A DNA stretch of 64,000 bases. It comes from Corynespora cassiicola (lineage: Eukaryota > Ascomycota > Dothideomycetes > Pleosporales > Corynesporascaceae). The DNA is taken from assembly GCA_022059125.1 (NCBI GenBank), contig JAEUWY010000001.1:2418001-2482000 (forward strand). Direction: 5' to 3'. Both the position numbers and the translations under genes were made by a program. The first letter of the stretch is position 1, and each line of letters opens with the position of its first letter. Below the pieces are notes generated by a model that had not been told where the DNA came from, made no database searches, and saw only the letters and a program-made list of their open reading frames with translations. Shown here piece after piece: positions 52,267 to 64,000 of the stretch.

Positions 52267-52844
52267 GGCGCTATTAGAAGTCGCAGGAGAACAGAGTTGT
52301 GGTGTGGGCAAAATCCAAGCTCATTGTGTTCGATCTGGTGGGTTGCGTGTTACGGACGGCGTCGAGTGCTTCTGGGCTTGGGCGCTGTCGCGGGGAGCTC
52401 GGGGGTTACGTTGAAGCTGCACGGATCACCTTGGTAGAGGTACTGTAGGTATCGATAGCTGTGCCAAGCGCGTGCTTCGGGGAGCACCTACACAGCGTGG
52501 AGCACCTCCCTCGATCTATGCTGATTGCAAAGCTTTGCGTCCACAGGCTGTCAGACTGTTTGGTTCAGTGAATTAGGTTTGGTGTCAACAGTAGGGTTCG
52601 GGCTGTTGCTCGAAACCCCGCCAAGACACCGGCCCCTTGATTTTCCGGGCCGCGCCTGAAGCTCTCTCACCTACGCGATTCTTTGTCCCTTCACGTTCAC
52701 CGCAGGCGTCAAGCAGCCTTGCGCACTCTACTCCATCTCGCACCCCCTCCGTGATGGTCGCCTAACAACTCTTTTCAACCACCTACCCTACCACCCACCC
52801 ATCCCCACGCCAGCTGGCCGCAGCGACTCGAATCGACTCCCGGT
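52267..52844. promoter_or_regulatory. Divergent promoter region between SEC8 and CTR9
   Basis: 578 bp between start codons, with C/T-rich leader sequence (CACCC, CCACC) immediately before CTR9. Nothing else recognisable. Confidence 0.45.
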
Positions 52845-55800
52845 ATGGCGACTACCCTCGATCACGCGAATGGCGTGAACGGCGCGGGCCCGTCATTCCC
52901 CCCATCACGTTATTCTCGCGTACCGCCTGCCATCACTGTTGCTGTCGCCGAAGCTGACGGTCCCATTGATGTCGAAATCGCCCTCGACGACGAGATCCAG
53001 GATGATCCAACCGAACTATGCACCTTGTTGGAGAACGAGCAGAGCGCGAAGACAACCTGGGTCACCGTTGCAATTGCCTATGCAAAGCACAAGAAGGTGG
53101 ATGTTGCTATCGAAGTGCTGAACAAGGCCAAGATTGTCTTCGCTGGCCACCGCGCCGAAGACAGGCTCAGTATCTTGAACGGACTCTGTTGGCTTTACCT
53201 CCTCAAGTGCCGCGAAGCTCCACGTGTTAGTCAAGGTAAGACTCGATCAATTGATTGCATTGGTGCAGAAACTCACAGGACTAGGCGACCAGGCCCGGAC
53301 CAAGGAAGAGTGGCTCCAAGAAGCCACGGGCGTGCTGAACGATGCTTCTAGGATCAGCCCTTCGTATCCGCCCTTGTTCCTGGCACGTGGCGTTCTTTAC
53401 CTCTTGCGCGCATCGCTCCAGACGAGTCAGGTCAATTCCGAGCGCCTGGATACCCTCAAGCAGGCTGCGAAATGTTTCGAAGATGCTCTGCGAGCATCTG
53501 GCGGCAAGAATCTCATGGCCAAGATGGGCAAGGCTAGGGTCAGCTACACTATGGGGAATTGGGCTGAGGCATTGAGGGGCTACCAGACTGTTCTTGAGAG
53601 CTCACCAGGCCTCATTGACCCCGACCCTCGCATCGGAATTGGCTGTTGTTTCTGGCAAATGGGCCACAAGGACGATGCAGCGAGCGCTTGGCAGAGATCA
53701 TTGGACTTGAACAAAAACTCCAAGATTGCCCTGGATTTACTGGCCATGTACAATTTCTACTTGACCGCACAGCTCCCCACTTCCGATCCGAAGTTCCCCC
53801 GTTTGACCAAGACCGCCATGGATTACATTCAGCGTTCCATGGCCCAAGACAACAAGTATCCCATGACTTGTGCAGCAGTCGCCAGTTGGTATGTTGCCCG
53901 GAAGGCCTTTAAGGATCCGAAGCTTGAAATCGTGGCGAAGCGTGCCATAGAGTTGACCGACGTCAATGCAATTGCCAGCGATGGATGGTACCAACGTGCC
54001 CGAAAGGAGCACTACAATGAGGACAAAGAGAAGGCGCACAACTACTACAACAAGGCCGATCAGGCACGTGGTGCTGACGACAAAGGTTACATTCCCGCCA
54101 AGTTCGGAATGGCACAAATGGAGATCTGGATGGGCCGGGAAGATCAAGCCAAGTTTCGACTTGAAAAAATCCTTCAGCAACAGCCAAATGTCGAAGCACA
54201 GACTCTCCTTGGAACTCTCTATGCCCAGGAGGTTTTTGAGGCTCAGGCTAGGCAGACATCCGAGGATAAATCTGCAGAACAAAAGAAAGCTCTAAAGTAC
54301 CTCGAAGATGTTAGCAAGGCTTGGAGGGACCCCAAAAAGAATGTTACTCCCGACCCTTCTGTCCTGCTCAATCTCGCCAGACTCTATGAGGCCGATCATC
54401 CTGACAAAAGCCTAAAGTGTCTTGAAGAGGTAGAGCAGATAGAGTTGGATGGCATCCCGCAGGAGGACATTCCTGAAGATATTGAAGATGAGGCGGAACT
54501 CAAGACTGCGCTTAGAGAGCTTCTTCCACCGCAGCTTCTCAACAACATGGGCTGTTTCCATTACCAGGCTGAGCGCTTTGCCAGAGCACGAGAACTTTTC
54601 CAGATTGCGCTCAATGCTTGTGTCAAGGCTGCAGCCAAGGATGAGACAATCGACACCGACGCTCTCGTTACATCAATCAGCTACAACTTAGGCCGTACGT
54701 ATGAGTCTGAGGGCATGCACGAGGAAGCAAGGGGCGTATTCGACGGACTGCTCAAGCGACACCCCGACTACATTGATGCACGCATCCGACTAGCATATAT
54801 CGCGCTCCGTCAGAATCCTAGTGACGAGGGGCCAAAGGCTGTCACCAAACTATTCAAGGACAACGAGGATAGCCTTGAAGTGCGTGCCCTGTTCGGTTGG
54901 TACCTTAACAAGTCTAAGAAAAAGACGCTGGAGTTTGCTGCAGACCAAGAACAGCGCCATTACAAGCACACCCTTCAAAAGTCCGATAAGCACGACAAAT
55001 ACTCGCTTACAGGTATGGGAAACATCCACCTTACCATTGCTCGAGAGATGCGAAGGGACTCAGAGCAGGATAAAGAGAAGCGTCACAAGACTTATGAAAG
55101 GGCTGTTGAATTCTTCGACAAAGTGCTTCAGCTCGATCCAAAGAATGCGTACGCGGCACAGGGTATTGCTATTGCTTTGGTGGAGGACAAGAAGGATTAC
55201 TCTACAGCCCTTCAGATCTTTACCAAGGTCAAGGAAACCCTCAAGGATTACACAGTCTACATGAATCTAGGCCATACATATTGCGAGATCAAGCAGTATA
55301 CTCGAGCAATTGAGAACGTAAGTCATCCATCATTCAGTCTCATGTATACGTACTAATCCCACACAGTACGAGGCTGCCTTGGCCAAAGATAGATCCCACG
55401 ACCCAACCATACTTGCTTGCCTTGGACGCGTTTGGCTCATGCGAGGGAAGCATGAGAAGAATCTCTCGGCAATGAAGACTTCACTCGAGTATTCACGGAA
55501 AGCACTGGAAGTGGCGCCTGGGCAGATCCACATCGAGTTTAACGTCGCTTTTGTGCAGATCCAGATCGCCCAACTTATCCATGGACTTACTGAAACTCAT
55601 CGTACCCTCGCTGAGATTGAGGAGGCTAGCAGGGGTCTGGAGGAGGCTATTGAAACCCTTGAAAAGATTGCCAAGTCACCCAATCCTCCCTACCCCGGAA
55701 GGGATATCGAGCAGCGTGCAAACATGGCCAAAAACACAATGCGGAAACAATTGGAACGTGCGCGGCAAACCCAAGCCAAATATGAAGAGGAGAACGCAAG

Positions 55801-56452
55801 CAAGATCAAACAAGCCCGTGAGATTCGGGAAGCTGAGATACGGAAGCGTGAGGAAGAGAAGAAGAAAAAGGAAGAAGAGGCTGAAAAGCGCAGATTGGCC
55901 ATTCTCGAAAAGCAAAAGGAGCTGGAAGAGCGCGATCGAGAATACATGGAGAAACGTGCCGAAGAAGAGCGTAGACGTCAAGAGCTAATCGACGACAGCG
56001 ATATGCGCAAGGCCGAGCGGAAGTCCCGAGGCAAGGGTGCCAAGCGCAAGAAGAAGGGCGATATGGACGATTCTGAGACCGAAGGGGTCGATTCTGGTAG
56101 TGACACTCGCCCCAGGCGGCGCAGGGCTAGCACAGCGGGCACTGGAGTCGCCAGCGATGAAGAACGTCCTCGCCAACCAAAGAAGAGGAAGCTTGCACGA
56201 AAGAGCGAGCCCGTTGGCAAGTACAAGTCGGCCGAGATGATTGTCGATAGCGACAGTGATGGTGAGGCCGATGTCCCTGCAGACAATGGCGACGCATCTC
56301 CCAACCGCAGTGACAGCGGAGATGAAGGTATCTCAGCTCCCCGCCGCAAGACAGCCCGCGTCATTGATGAAGACGAGGACGATGAGGACGCAGGTGCTAC
56401 CCAGGGTGCTTCCAATGGTGACGTCGCTATGGACGACGATGAGGATGAGTAG
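52845..56452 (+). CDS. ctr9: Ctr9, TPR scaffold of the Paf1 transcription elongation complex
   Basis: Ctr9 organises the Paf1 complex on elongating RNA polymerase II and supports H2B ubiquitylation and H3K4/K36 methylation. Three exons, 52845-53235, 53279-55317 and 55367-56452, give 1171 aa. The first intron is only 43 nt (donor GTAAGA, acceptor CACAG). The unspliced frame runs through it and gives a false start. TPR repeats fill residues about 50-850, for example PPLFLARGVLYLLRASLQ, AKFGMAQMEIWMGRED, LLPPQLLNNMGCFHYQAERF and KHDKYSLTGMGNIHLTIAREM. A Glu/Lys/Arg coiled coil (about 930-1010) and an acidic, KRKK-containing tail with nuclear localisation signals complete the protein. Length agrees with fungal Ctr9 (1080-1210 aa). 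Confidence 0.96.
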
Positions 56453-57196
56453 TGAACATAGTTGGTAAATGAGCTGCCCGAAGCAGACTTCGAGACGGCG
56501 TTTCCGGTGTCTTTGCGAACGTTACTTTATGCATTAGCGCCATGGCGTACTTAGGCGGGCGGGCGGGTGGACTGGGAATTTGTATACCAGGAACAAAAGG
56601 ACTATTCTTAGCTACGGTCTGAGCTCCAATGTATAATTCTAGATTAGAAACCATGGAGAAATCATCGATTAGAGGCTTTACTGCAATTGTGACGTTGGTG
56701 CGTTTCCTCGTGGTTCAATGTAGGAAGTGACGCGGGTTTCCGTCTTAGAATGTGGGGTGGACATGTGTCTATGGGACCACATGGCTACGGCTTTTTAGCG
56801 TTATTAAAGGTCCAGGTAGTTTGTTTACTGCGCCCTTCGTCGTAAAGTGTCACACGAAAAGATGTGAGCTGGACAGTGTTAGAGATAGATGATACATGAC
56901 ATTGTAGTCTCAACAAAAGTGTAGCGGTGTAGAAATCCTGTAGATATAGCACAGACTTGCTGACCTATATGTATCGAACCACCCAGCCAGGTGAAATAGT
57001 TTTGTGTTGTAGTTCAACGTAAATTAATTTGCCCGACAGAAACTACTGAAACGCAGCCAAGCGACAACGGAGCCTATACCCTATGGCACCAAGGCGTAGC
57101 AACCATCACCTCTGACAGCCACGACAGCATTCCAGGCAACCTGGAAACCCGATTCAGTCTTTAATCCAGTAATCAGAGTTTCCTTCGAAGCCTCAT
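56453..57196. other. Intergenic, no supported gene
   Basis: 3' flank of CTR9 and of the BTB pseudogene. A GGCGGGCGGGCGGG tract near 56556-56569 is the only notable feature. Short frames are not supported. Confidence 0.5.
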
Positions 57197-58493
57197 TCAA
57201 GCCAAGTTCTCAGCCTCGCCCAAATAAGCCCGAAAGAAGCTTGCGAAGAAAGTGCTGTCAGTTGCCTCGTCCTTTATACATTGATCCCAAGCACCTTCTG
57301 GATCTATATTGTGCTCGTGGAAGAATCAGGAGTCAATAATCCGTGCTGCACACCAACTTCCCTCGATACTCGTCATGATTATTACTTGCTTCATTAGTTA
57401 GACTAACGCACCATGCGGCAAGCTTCGGAGGTTTTCCTGCATTGTATATAACGAGGTGCACGCGGCAACACTAAGTGCAATTTCGTTGATGAGGTATCGG
57501 AGGAAAGTAGAGTGTTCAGGCAGCACATCATATGCGCGTCCTAGGATCTTTAGATCTAGGTAGATAGTTTCTCTGGGGTAGCCACTGACAAAATTCCAGA
57601 TCTCGAGCCGCTGAAGACAATTCATTACATCCTGGCGAAGTTGAGACATGCCATACTGAAGGGAAAAGGCGAAAAGGTTAAGAAATATATCCCAATATTT
57701 TGTTGGCTTAGCGAGGAGAAATTCTAAACCAGTAAGTTTGTGATGGAATCCCTGGTGATGAAAAAGTACTTACCGGATTTTTGGACCCAGTGGAAATAAG
57801 GTGTATCACCAACTTGGCCATCTTCTTCCTGATCCGAGGCTCTATCTTATTCCTCATTTTTCCTTCTTCTGATACCTCTTCTTCTAGATCCTCATCGTCT
57901 TCTTCCTCGTTTGCCCCATCTTTTGATTCTTTTTCTCCTTGGCTCTCATCCTCTGACGCACTCCAACCAATTTCATCGTCTATATAGTTGGGATCATTCG
58001 CATAGTGATTGTCTGTTAAGATCTCGGAATCCGTGATATATTCATCGTCCGAGCGTCCTTAATTTCTTCTGCTTCATCAGAGACTTCACTCTTGATGTCC
58101 AGCGTCAGTTCTAACGGTCTTCTGACGTTTGTTCGCATGTTATTTATCGTATTCTTGAGCGCTCTTATCTGTAGTCTTTCGCATAGGCTGCCCATATAGC
58201 CAATGCTGAAACAGCCGAAAAGTGCTTTCAGCCACGCTTGGAAGTTCAATTCTGCTGCTTTCTACTTCCCCTAGGGTGGAAATAATCATTTCAGGTGGTT
58301 GTTTAGTTGCAAGCAAGTGAACACAGTGGCGATTCTGAGCGAAGCGGGAAGAGTGTGCAGGGGCATTATACTTACAGGACGGGCCATTGAAGACCGCTCA
58401 GAAGAACTTGGAGTGGTAGCCGAGAAGTTCTTTGTGAATCGTGAAGGATTTGCCTTCCTCACCAAGTTAGATATGAGCCAAGGTTTGCTCCAT
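57197..58493 (-). pseudogene. BTB/POZ-domain protein, degraded pseudogene
   Basis: The minus strand holds a recognisable fungal BTB protein in pieces. MEQTLAHI (ATG 58493) is followed by TAA (58469..58467), then GEEGKSFTIHKELLGYHSKFF, the BTB core, then TGA (58400..58398), then AVFNGP. In another frame come EMIISTLGEVESSRIELP and FRLFQHWLYGQP, the second half of the BTB fold. An acidic linker (DDEIGWSASEDE) is shifted in frame from its flanks and interrupted near DRASDQEEDGQVGDTPYFHW. The C-terminal region FAFSLQYGMSQLRQDVMNCL is intact as a frame. A terminal FFHEHNIDPEGAWDQC piece is preceded by TGA (57328..57326). The stops read as CGA or CAA changed to TGA or TAA. Several intron borders (GTAAGT...TAG) remain. 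At least three stops and two frameshifts argue against function. Confidence 0.8.
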
Positions 58494-59304
58494 TGAGCTG
58501 AGTCGGGCCTCCGTTAGTTTTGCGTGTTGTCAGGCTATTCTCCATTAGGAAACTTACAGGAAGGTGGGACGCTTCCGCTTTCTTCCAGCATTATTGTTCT
58601 ACTCCGAAGACATGATGTATGAGGCTTTGGAATTACGATTTTTGATCGAGGTTCGGTTAATTCGCCTAACCATTCAGCCATCATGCTGGAAAGGTGACAG
58701 CGATTATAAGGCTATAGCTCTAGAGGTGATGTTCGTGATGGTGTTTTTTTTTTTTTGCTGAATGCCAGAACCGTGGCTCGAAGACTCAATATCTCAACCG
58801 AATGGAGGACAAAATGACTTCCGCAATGCGTATTGATCTTCTCTTCTTAATCCAACCAGCATGGCAATCCTATAAGGCTATAGAGTGTGCAGCCAATCCT
58901 AGCAAAGGAAACTGGGAATGTGATGGCTAATGGTGGTTGAAGACCCAGTGTTGAAAAAAGCCCGTGCACGCGTGTTAGCCTACCAGGCACATAAGTAGGT
59001 AGGTAAGAGGAGGTATCGAGTGATGTGCTATCACGTGATTAGAATGAACGCCAACAGATAATCTTGGAAAGATACCCAAGTGGTATCTCCATAGTACGCA
59101 TAGATAGTTCACAGGTCGATATGCTCACAAAAAGGATCGTATATCATTCTTGAGAACTAGCATAGTTTCGTCTAGATATGGCTAGCTCAATGCATTAAAG
59201 GGTAACTAAGATAGGCGTTTTGAACGCGATCTTGAATCTATCCGCAGTTGGCATTTGAATGAGGTACGCCTGATGGAACTCAATCAAGTAAGCTTCTATC
59301 TGGT
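58494..59304. other. Intergenic with T run and short TAGG repeat
   Basis: Upstream of the BTB pseudogene and downstream of the next gene. It contains a run of about 15 T near 58743-58757 and GTAGGTAGGTAAG near 58995-59007. Wholly non-coding as far as I can see. Confidence 0.5.
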
Positions 59305-60717
59305 TTATCGCCCATAAGTCTGAAGCCTGAAGTTGTCCCAATCTTGCTCGAATTCACGAACCGTCCGCTCGCCCTCCCTCGAACCTGGCAAGCGTGTGCC
59401 CCAGAACTCCACAGTGCCCACATCCGGCACATTAAACAAAGATGCACTCAAAGAGCTATCACTGAAGCACGTCATATAACCAGTACACCCCTGTCCGAAC
59501 CTAATCTCTCCAGTATCATAATTCTGAAAACGCCAGCCTAGTGTGCAGGGTTGTCCTAGATTACCCATAGCTCCAGGCCCAGGTTGCATCTTTATGACGA
59601 CGTTCCATGCATCCCATGTGAAACCTGCCCACCATACATCGCTTCCCTCATCTTTCAGTAACTGAAGATCAAGGCCAGAGTGTATGTAGAGATTCTCCGT
59701 GGCAGAGGGACAAGTGATTTCGTAAGTTCTACTGAGGGTGAGGGGCACTGAGTTCTAATGTTCCTCATGCGTGGTTGTGTTCTTTTTGGCACGAGGCTCT
59801 TTACTAACAACAGATTCCCGTTTGATAGCATGTTCCTTTTTGACCGCGGGCTGCTTTGTAGTGGCGGTTTCTTTTTTCGTGGTTGTCTCTCTCTTTCTTG
59901 TAGTACCCTTTTTCATCCTAGCCTCTGACTTGACCCTCGATTTCTTTGCGAATGGAGTGTTGTTCGATGAAACATCATTTAAAGAATGTTCCTGGCTTTT
60001 CCTTGGAGTAGGTTTGGGAGTTTTGGAGGACCTCGTAGGTGCAGTCTTTGCATCAGGCTCATTTTGTCGCTTACGTTTCGTTGAGGGTGCTTTATGGGGC
60101 GGTAGTGTGTCTGTCTTGGTGACTAGAGTGTCCGACAGACTGCTGCGACTTGGCTGGGGCGTTGCCAAAAATCCTGGGGAGACAGACAAATTTACTAAGC
60201 ATTACTTGTTAGTCCTCACTGCTAGCTAAACGTGTGGAATATTTTACGCACCTGCGACATTGACATGGACCCCACTGTTATTGTTAGTCGCTGGTGCGGC
60301 TCTTGCTCCACTGCCATACTTTGCAGTCCCTTTAGACTCTTTCTTGAGTCTGCGGTTATCACTCTCCCATTCCTTCCTTAATTCGCCCTCCATCTTAGAG
60401 ATCCATGCAGGTACCTCAAGTTTGGATTGGTTCAATGCATTCAAAAGCCTCACTTTTGCCGCATTCTTGTCGTTTGTTCTGAGCAATCCATAGTGGACGA
60501 GCTGCGCGGTGTACCAATGACCAACTTGATCTTTGGCAGGCGTAAGTGGGACTTGAGTCTGAGCCGTTTTAGTTGGCTTAGGAGTATCAGGTCGCAGAAG
60601 CGCTGCCAGCTCCGGTACATTGGCCCGCGAGTGGTGGTTGCCATTGCCAACGTCTACGTACAAAACAGAGCTGTAAAAGAATTCGCCACGCCTGACTGGA
60701 GGAGCAAAGGCAGCCAT
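59305..60717 (-). CDS. Conserved fungal protein with basic linker and C-terminal beta-domain, 426 aa
   Basis: Model: 60717..60252, 60173..59809 and 59754..59305. Residues 1-150 (MAAFAPPVRRGEFFYSS, VGHWYTAQLVHYGLLRTND) form an unnamed folded domain. Residues about 155-290 are Lys/Arg/Thr/Ser-rich with possible nuclear localisation signals (KRKRQNEPD, KKSRVKSEARMKKG). The C-terminal 140 residues (YEITCPSATENLY, SDVWWAGFTWDAWNVVIKM, LGWRFQNYDTGEIRFGQGC, VEFWGTRLPG) resemble a beta-rich domain common in Pezizomycotina hypotheticals. A TAG (59757..59755) sits in frame between linker and beta-domain. It is removed if a 54-nt intron with donor GTTAGT and acceptor ATTAG is used, which I prefer. The alternative is two ORFs or a nonsense allele. 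Start MAAFAPP is chosen over an ATG 57 codons upstream. Function unknown. Confidence 0.65.
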
Positions 60718-61479
60718 GAGTCTCAAATTCGGGGTTGTTTGGGTGCTGAATGTGGAGGGGCTGATTCGAATTGATTTTGCGGGACATCTGAGCTGAGGAG
60801 TAGACTCCTTTTCATATGCAAGCGGCCCCTTTTTCACCGTTACAAGAAAATAATGGATGTGAAAACGATTATCAGTGCTAAAGCCCATAAATTATTTGAG
60901 AAGTAAATGAATACTCCGCTGTTTATCGATGCTCCTTTTCAACAATGATTCGAGACTTTGCAAAGAATTCTCAATAGCGTTCTTGAGGCGAAATAAAAGA
61001 CATCAAACCGAACACCATGGTCCTTGTTCTCCTAACTCAGAGATGTTGGGACATTTGAGCAGCCACAAAAAGGGCTTTGCGAGAGCAAAATGCCACATGG
61101 ATGGCGACAGGCGGGGACAAATCAAGAAGCTATCTAGTTATATGAGCTACATAGAGAGAACAACGACACATGGCACAAGGACGGTAATCGATGATCCCAA
61201 GGAGCTGGTAGCTGGTAAGTAGATGGCACCGTGCTTCCGGCCAATGGCTCTCTCCCCTTGCGCGCTAGCACGTGAGCGATGCCAAGACCAATGCATGTCC
61301 GCTCAATCTCCGGCCCAAGCTTGAGCTTAGGCGTCATGTCGCCCACCAGGCAACTCCACACTCCGCTATTACGGCCGCGCTGGGCCCTGTAGTCGTTGCG
61401 AAATTCGACGAAGCTGAACAAACTGCCGCTGGCCATGATAGCTGCCTCAAAATAGCTACGACGACCACCATAACCCTCT
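60718..61479. promoter_or_regulatory. Divergent region between the 426-aa gene and VPS18
   Basis: 762 bp between divergent start codons. A CACGTGA element lies at 61270-61276 upstream of VPS18. No ORF or RNA gene is supported. Confidence 0.4.
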
Positions 61480-64000
61480 ATGGCGTATGACGGCTCGACG
61501 GGCTATGCTGCGCCCAGCGCCAGCAACCTGCAGGATCTCGACGCATCGCTGCCCATGTTCAACATCGAGCGTGTGTCGCTGCAGTTCCAGATCTCGTCCG
61601 ATTTTGTCGCTGCAGCCGTAGCAAACAATGTCCTAATACTGGCACTTGCGACTGGTCGCCTCCTCCGAATAGACCTCGACAGCCCTGCAGATATAGATGG
61701 TTTGTAGCTGAATGAACCAAGGAAACAAAAGACATTTGCTCACCTCATAAAGACGTCGATCTGTCTACCAAAAAGCCTAGCGAAATCGGAATCATCAAGC
61801 GCCTGTTTCTCGATCCCTCCGCGTCGCACCTGATCATAACTACTACTCTGGCTGAGAATTTCTATCTTCACACACAGTCGCGGACACCAAAAGCATTGTC
61901 GCGACTCAAGGGAGTCGTCATCGAAAGCGTCTCCTGGAACCCATCACAACCAACGGCATCAACGCGAGAGATTCTTGTTGGAGCGGCTGACGGCAACATC
62001 TACGAGGTTTATATCGAACCTTCGGCCGAGTTTTACAGGAGAGAAGAGCGCTACCTCAAGAGCGTTTATAAAACAAATGATGGGCCAGTTGTTGGATTAT
62101 GGACGGACATTGTGCCCGGAAGAACAGACCTGCGCCGGGTCATAGTGACCACACCCTCCACTTTGTTACATTTTGCGGGGAAAGTCGGACGTCACGGGCA
62201 TGAAGGCAGCGGATCTATCTTCTCAAAGCTGTTTGAGAGCGAATCAGCTACTGTGCATGAGGTTTCAAACGTCTCCCCTGGAGCTACGTCCCTGTTATCT
62301 ATTTCGCCCGAACTCCAGGACACCCCCACCTTGGACCATACAAGCTCAGAAAAAATCTTTGGCTGGCTGACATCCCAAGGCGTGCTTCACGGAAAGCTTC
62401 ACCTATCGTCAGATACTTCTGAATTGGGGGGCAAAGTCTTGGGCGACTCGAAAATGCTTCCCAGGTCACAGATTCCGCCGTCACAAACGGCTAGTGGGCG
62501 CGCCAGAAGGACCCAAGACTCTGTGACTTCCATGATTCTTAGCCAATGGCATATCCTCCAACTGGTCGAAGGGCGCATAGTGGCCATCAATCGTCTGGAC
62601 GATACCGTGGTGCTTGATCAAGTAGTCTTGGAGCCTGGCCAAGACGCTGTCGGTCTAGTAGCAGACATCAAGAAGAACACCTACTGGCTGTTCACCACCC
62701 AGGAAGTTTTCGAGATAGTCATCACAGACGAGAGCCGAGATGTGTGGAAAATCATGTTGAAAGCCCAGCACTTCGAGTCTGCTTCCCAGTATGCCAAAAC
62801 ATCTGCCCAGAAGGATGCTGTAGCAACGGCATCAGGTGATTACTTGGTCGGCAAAGGCCAATACCTGGAGGCAGCTGCCGTATATGGACGGAGTACCAAG
62901 CCTTTCGAGCAAGTTGCGCTCACTTTTATTGATAAGGGAGAGCAAGATGCTTTGAGAAAGTATCTACTCACCAAACTCTCGACACTGAAGAAGTCATTAG
63001 TCATGCAGCGTATAATGGTTGCTACTTGGCTTGTAGAGCTCTTCATGGCCAAGTTGAACATACTTGACGATACGATAACGACCAAGGCGGAGCTCTCGGA
63101 GAGTATGAACACTGCCGAAACCCAAGACCAGCTGTCAGTAATTCGCAAAGAGTTCCAGGACTTTGTGACGAAATACAAGGGCGATCTTGACCGGAAAATC
63201 GTCTACGAGATCATAAGCAGTCACGGGAGAGAGGAGGAGTTGCTGCATTTTGCTACCGTGGTCAACGATTATAACTATGTGCTCTCATACTGGGTACAGA
63301 GGGAGCGGTGGCAGGAGTCTTTGGACGTTCTGAAGAAGCAGACCGACCCTGAGATATTTTACAAGTATAGCAGCGTTCTGATGGCGCATGTTCCCGTCGA
63401 CCTTGTTGAAATCATGATGAGGCAGGTCAACCTTGATGCACAGAAGCTCATCCCAGCTTTTCTCAACTATAACAATATTACCAAAACCCAGCTCAGCCAG
63501 AACCAAGCCGTCCGATACCTCCTGTTTGAGATCAACCAACACCAATCTACTGATGCCGCCATTCACAACACCCTCATTTCCATCTACGCCTCACATCCGA
63601 CCACCGATGAGTCTGCGCTACTCGCATATCTAGAAGGGCAATCATTTGCGCACGAGCAGAATTATGACGCCGACTTCGCTCTTCGTCTATGCATACAACA
63701 CAGGCGAGTCCAGTCATGCGTGCACATATACAACTCCATGGAGCAATATGTACAGGCTGTTGACCTCGCCCTCAAATACGACGAAATCGACCTTGCAAGC
63801 AACGTTGCGGATCGCTCAAATACCGAGCCAGCTCTGCGGAAAAAGTTATGGCTTGCAATTGCAAAGAAGGTCATATCACAATCTTCGGGAATCAAGACGG
63901 CTATCGAATTTCTACGGCGAGTTGACTTGTTGCGTATAGAAGACCTTATTCCATTCTTCCCAGACTTTGTTGTCATAGATGACTTCAAAGAGGAAATATG
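61480..64000 (+). CDS. vps18: Vps18/Pep3, HOPS/CORVET core subunit, 3' truncated by the window
   Basis: Core subunit of the HOPS and CORVET tethering complexes for vacuole and endosome fusion. Exon 1 is 61480-61699; exon 2 starts at 61753 and runs open to the window edge (822 codons in all). The 53-nt intron has donor GTTTGT and acceptor AAAG, with a Gly/Asp codon split G|AC. N-terminal beta-propeller region: MFNIERVSLQFQISSDFVAAAVANN, SHLIITTTLAENFYLHTQS, GVVIESVSWNPS and ILVGAADGNIYEVY. The clathrin-heavy-chain-like helical repeat region follows: VWKIMLKAQHFESASQYAK, DYLVGKGQYLEAAAVYG, REEELLHFATVVNDYNYVLSYW, PFFPDFVVIDDFKEEI. The expected C-terminal RING lies beyond the window. Confidence 0.95.

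Noticed and set aside
58016..58249. 77-aa ORF beginning MNFQAWLKALFG
   Set aside because: It is an out-of-frame shadow of the BTB pseudogene segment that reads FRLFQHWLYGQP in another frame.
1..64000. CRISPR arrays, prokaryotic operons, viral or transposase genes
   Set aside because: No regularly spaced direct repeats, Shine-Dalgarno-led operons, integrase, reverse transcriptase or transposase motifs were seen. The window is eukaryotic nuclear DNA.

Overview
The window is nuclear DNA from a filamentous ascomycete (Pezizomycotina; Dothideomycetes is my guess from protein flavour, not demonstrated). The evidence is intron style (mostly 43-100 nt, GTRNGT donors, CTRAC-like branch points), a tRNA-Tyr with a nuclear-type intron, and many Pezizomycotina-specific families (DUF2015, AcuF-like zinc finger, DUF7580, gasdermin-like). 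Exon models were assembled by hand from splice signals, reading phase and family knowledge; all reading phases close.

Layout. 0-12 kb: a membrane protein cut near the left edge, tRNA-Tyr(GUA), saccharopine reductase LYS9 converging on GET4, then exocyst subunit SEC15 divergent from GET4, and a conserved but unnamed 677-aa fungal protein. 12-15 kb: an NmrA-like NAD(P)-binding protein next to an AT-rich, RIP-like block. 15-18 kb: splicing factor SF3b4/SAP49, a DUF2015 membrane protein, and ribosomal protein eL28. 18-24 kb: sparse DNA with three small disordered ORFs on the minus strand and one further small gene. 24-40 kb: a 1420-aa MATH / degenerate USP / MORN / RING protein, deoxyhypusine synthase, and a 2258-aa SANT protein resembling Snt1 of the Set3 complex. 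48.7-61 kb: exocyst SEC8, Paf1-complex CTR9, a wrecked BTB/POZ pseudogene, and an unnamed fungal protein. 61.5 kb to the end: VPS18/PEP3 of HOPS/CORVET, cut by the right edge.

The most exciting part is 40.9-48.1 kb, inserted between housekeeping genes (SNT1 on one side, SEC8/CTR9 on the other). Three genes are packed together: (i) an AcuF-type zinc-finger/TPR protein; (ii) divergent from it across about 210 bp, a protein with a DUF7580-like N-terminus and a subtilisin (S8) protease domain with an intact Asp-His-Ser triad; (iii) ending 27 bp from the protease, tail to tail, a 295-aa gasdermin-like protein with an acidic C-terminal tail. Gasdermin genes paired with subtilisin or CHAT proteases are the known layout of fungal regulated-cell-death/allorecognition loci (het-Q1/het-Q2 type). 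I read this as a candidate fungal gasdermin cell-death module, with the TPR protein as a possible third component. The identification rests on motif and context reading, not on a search.
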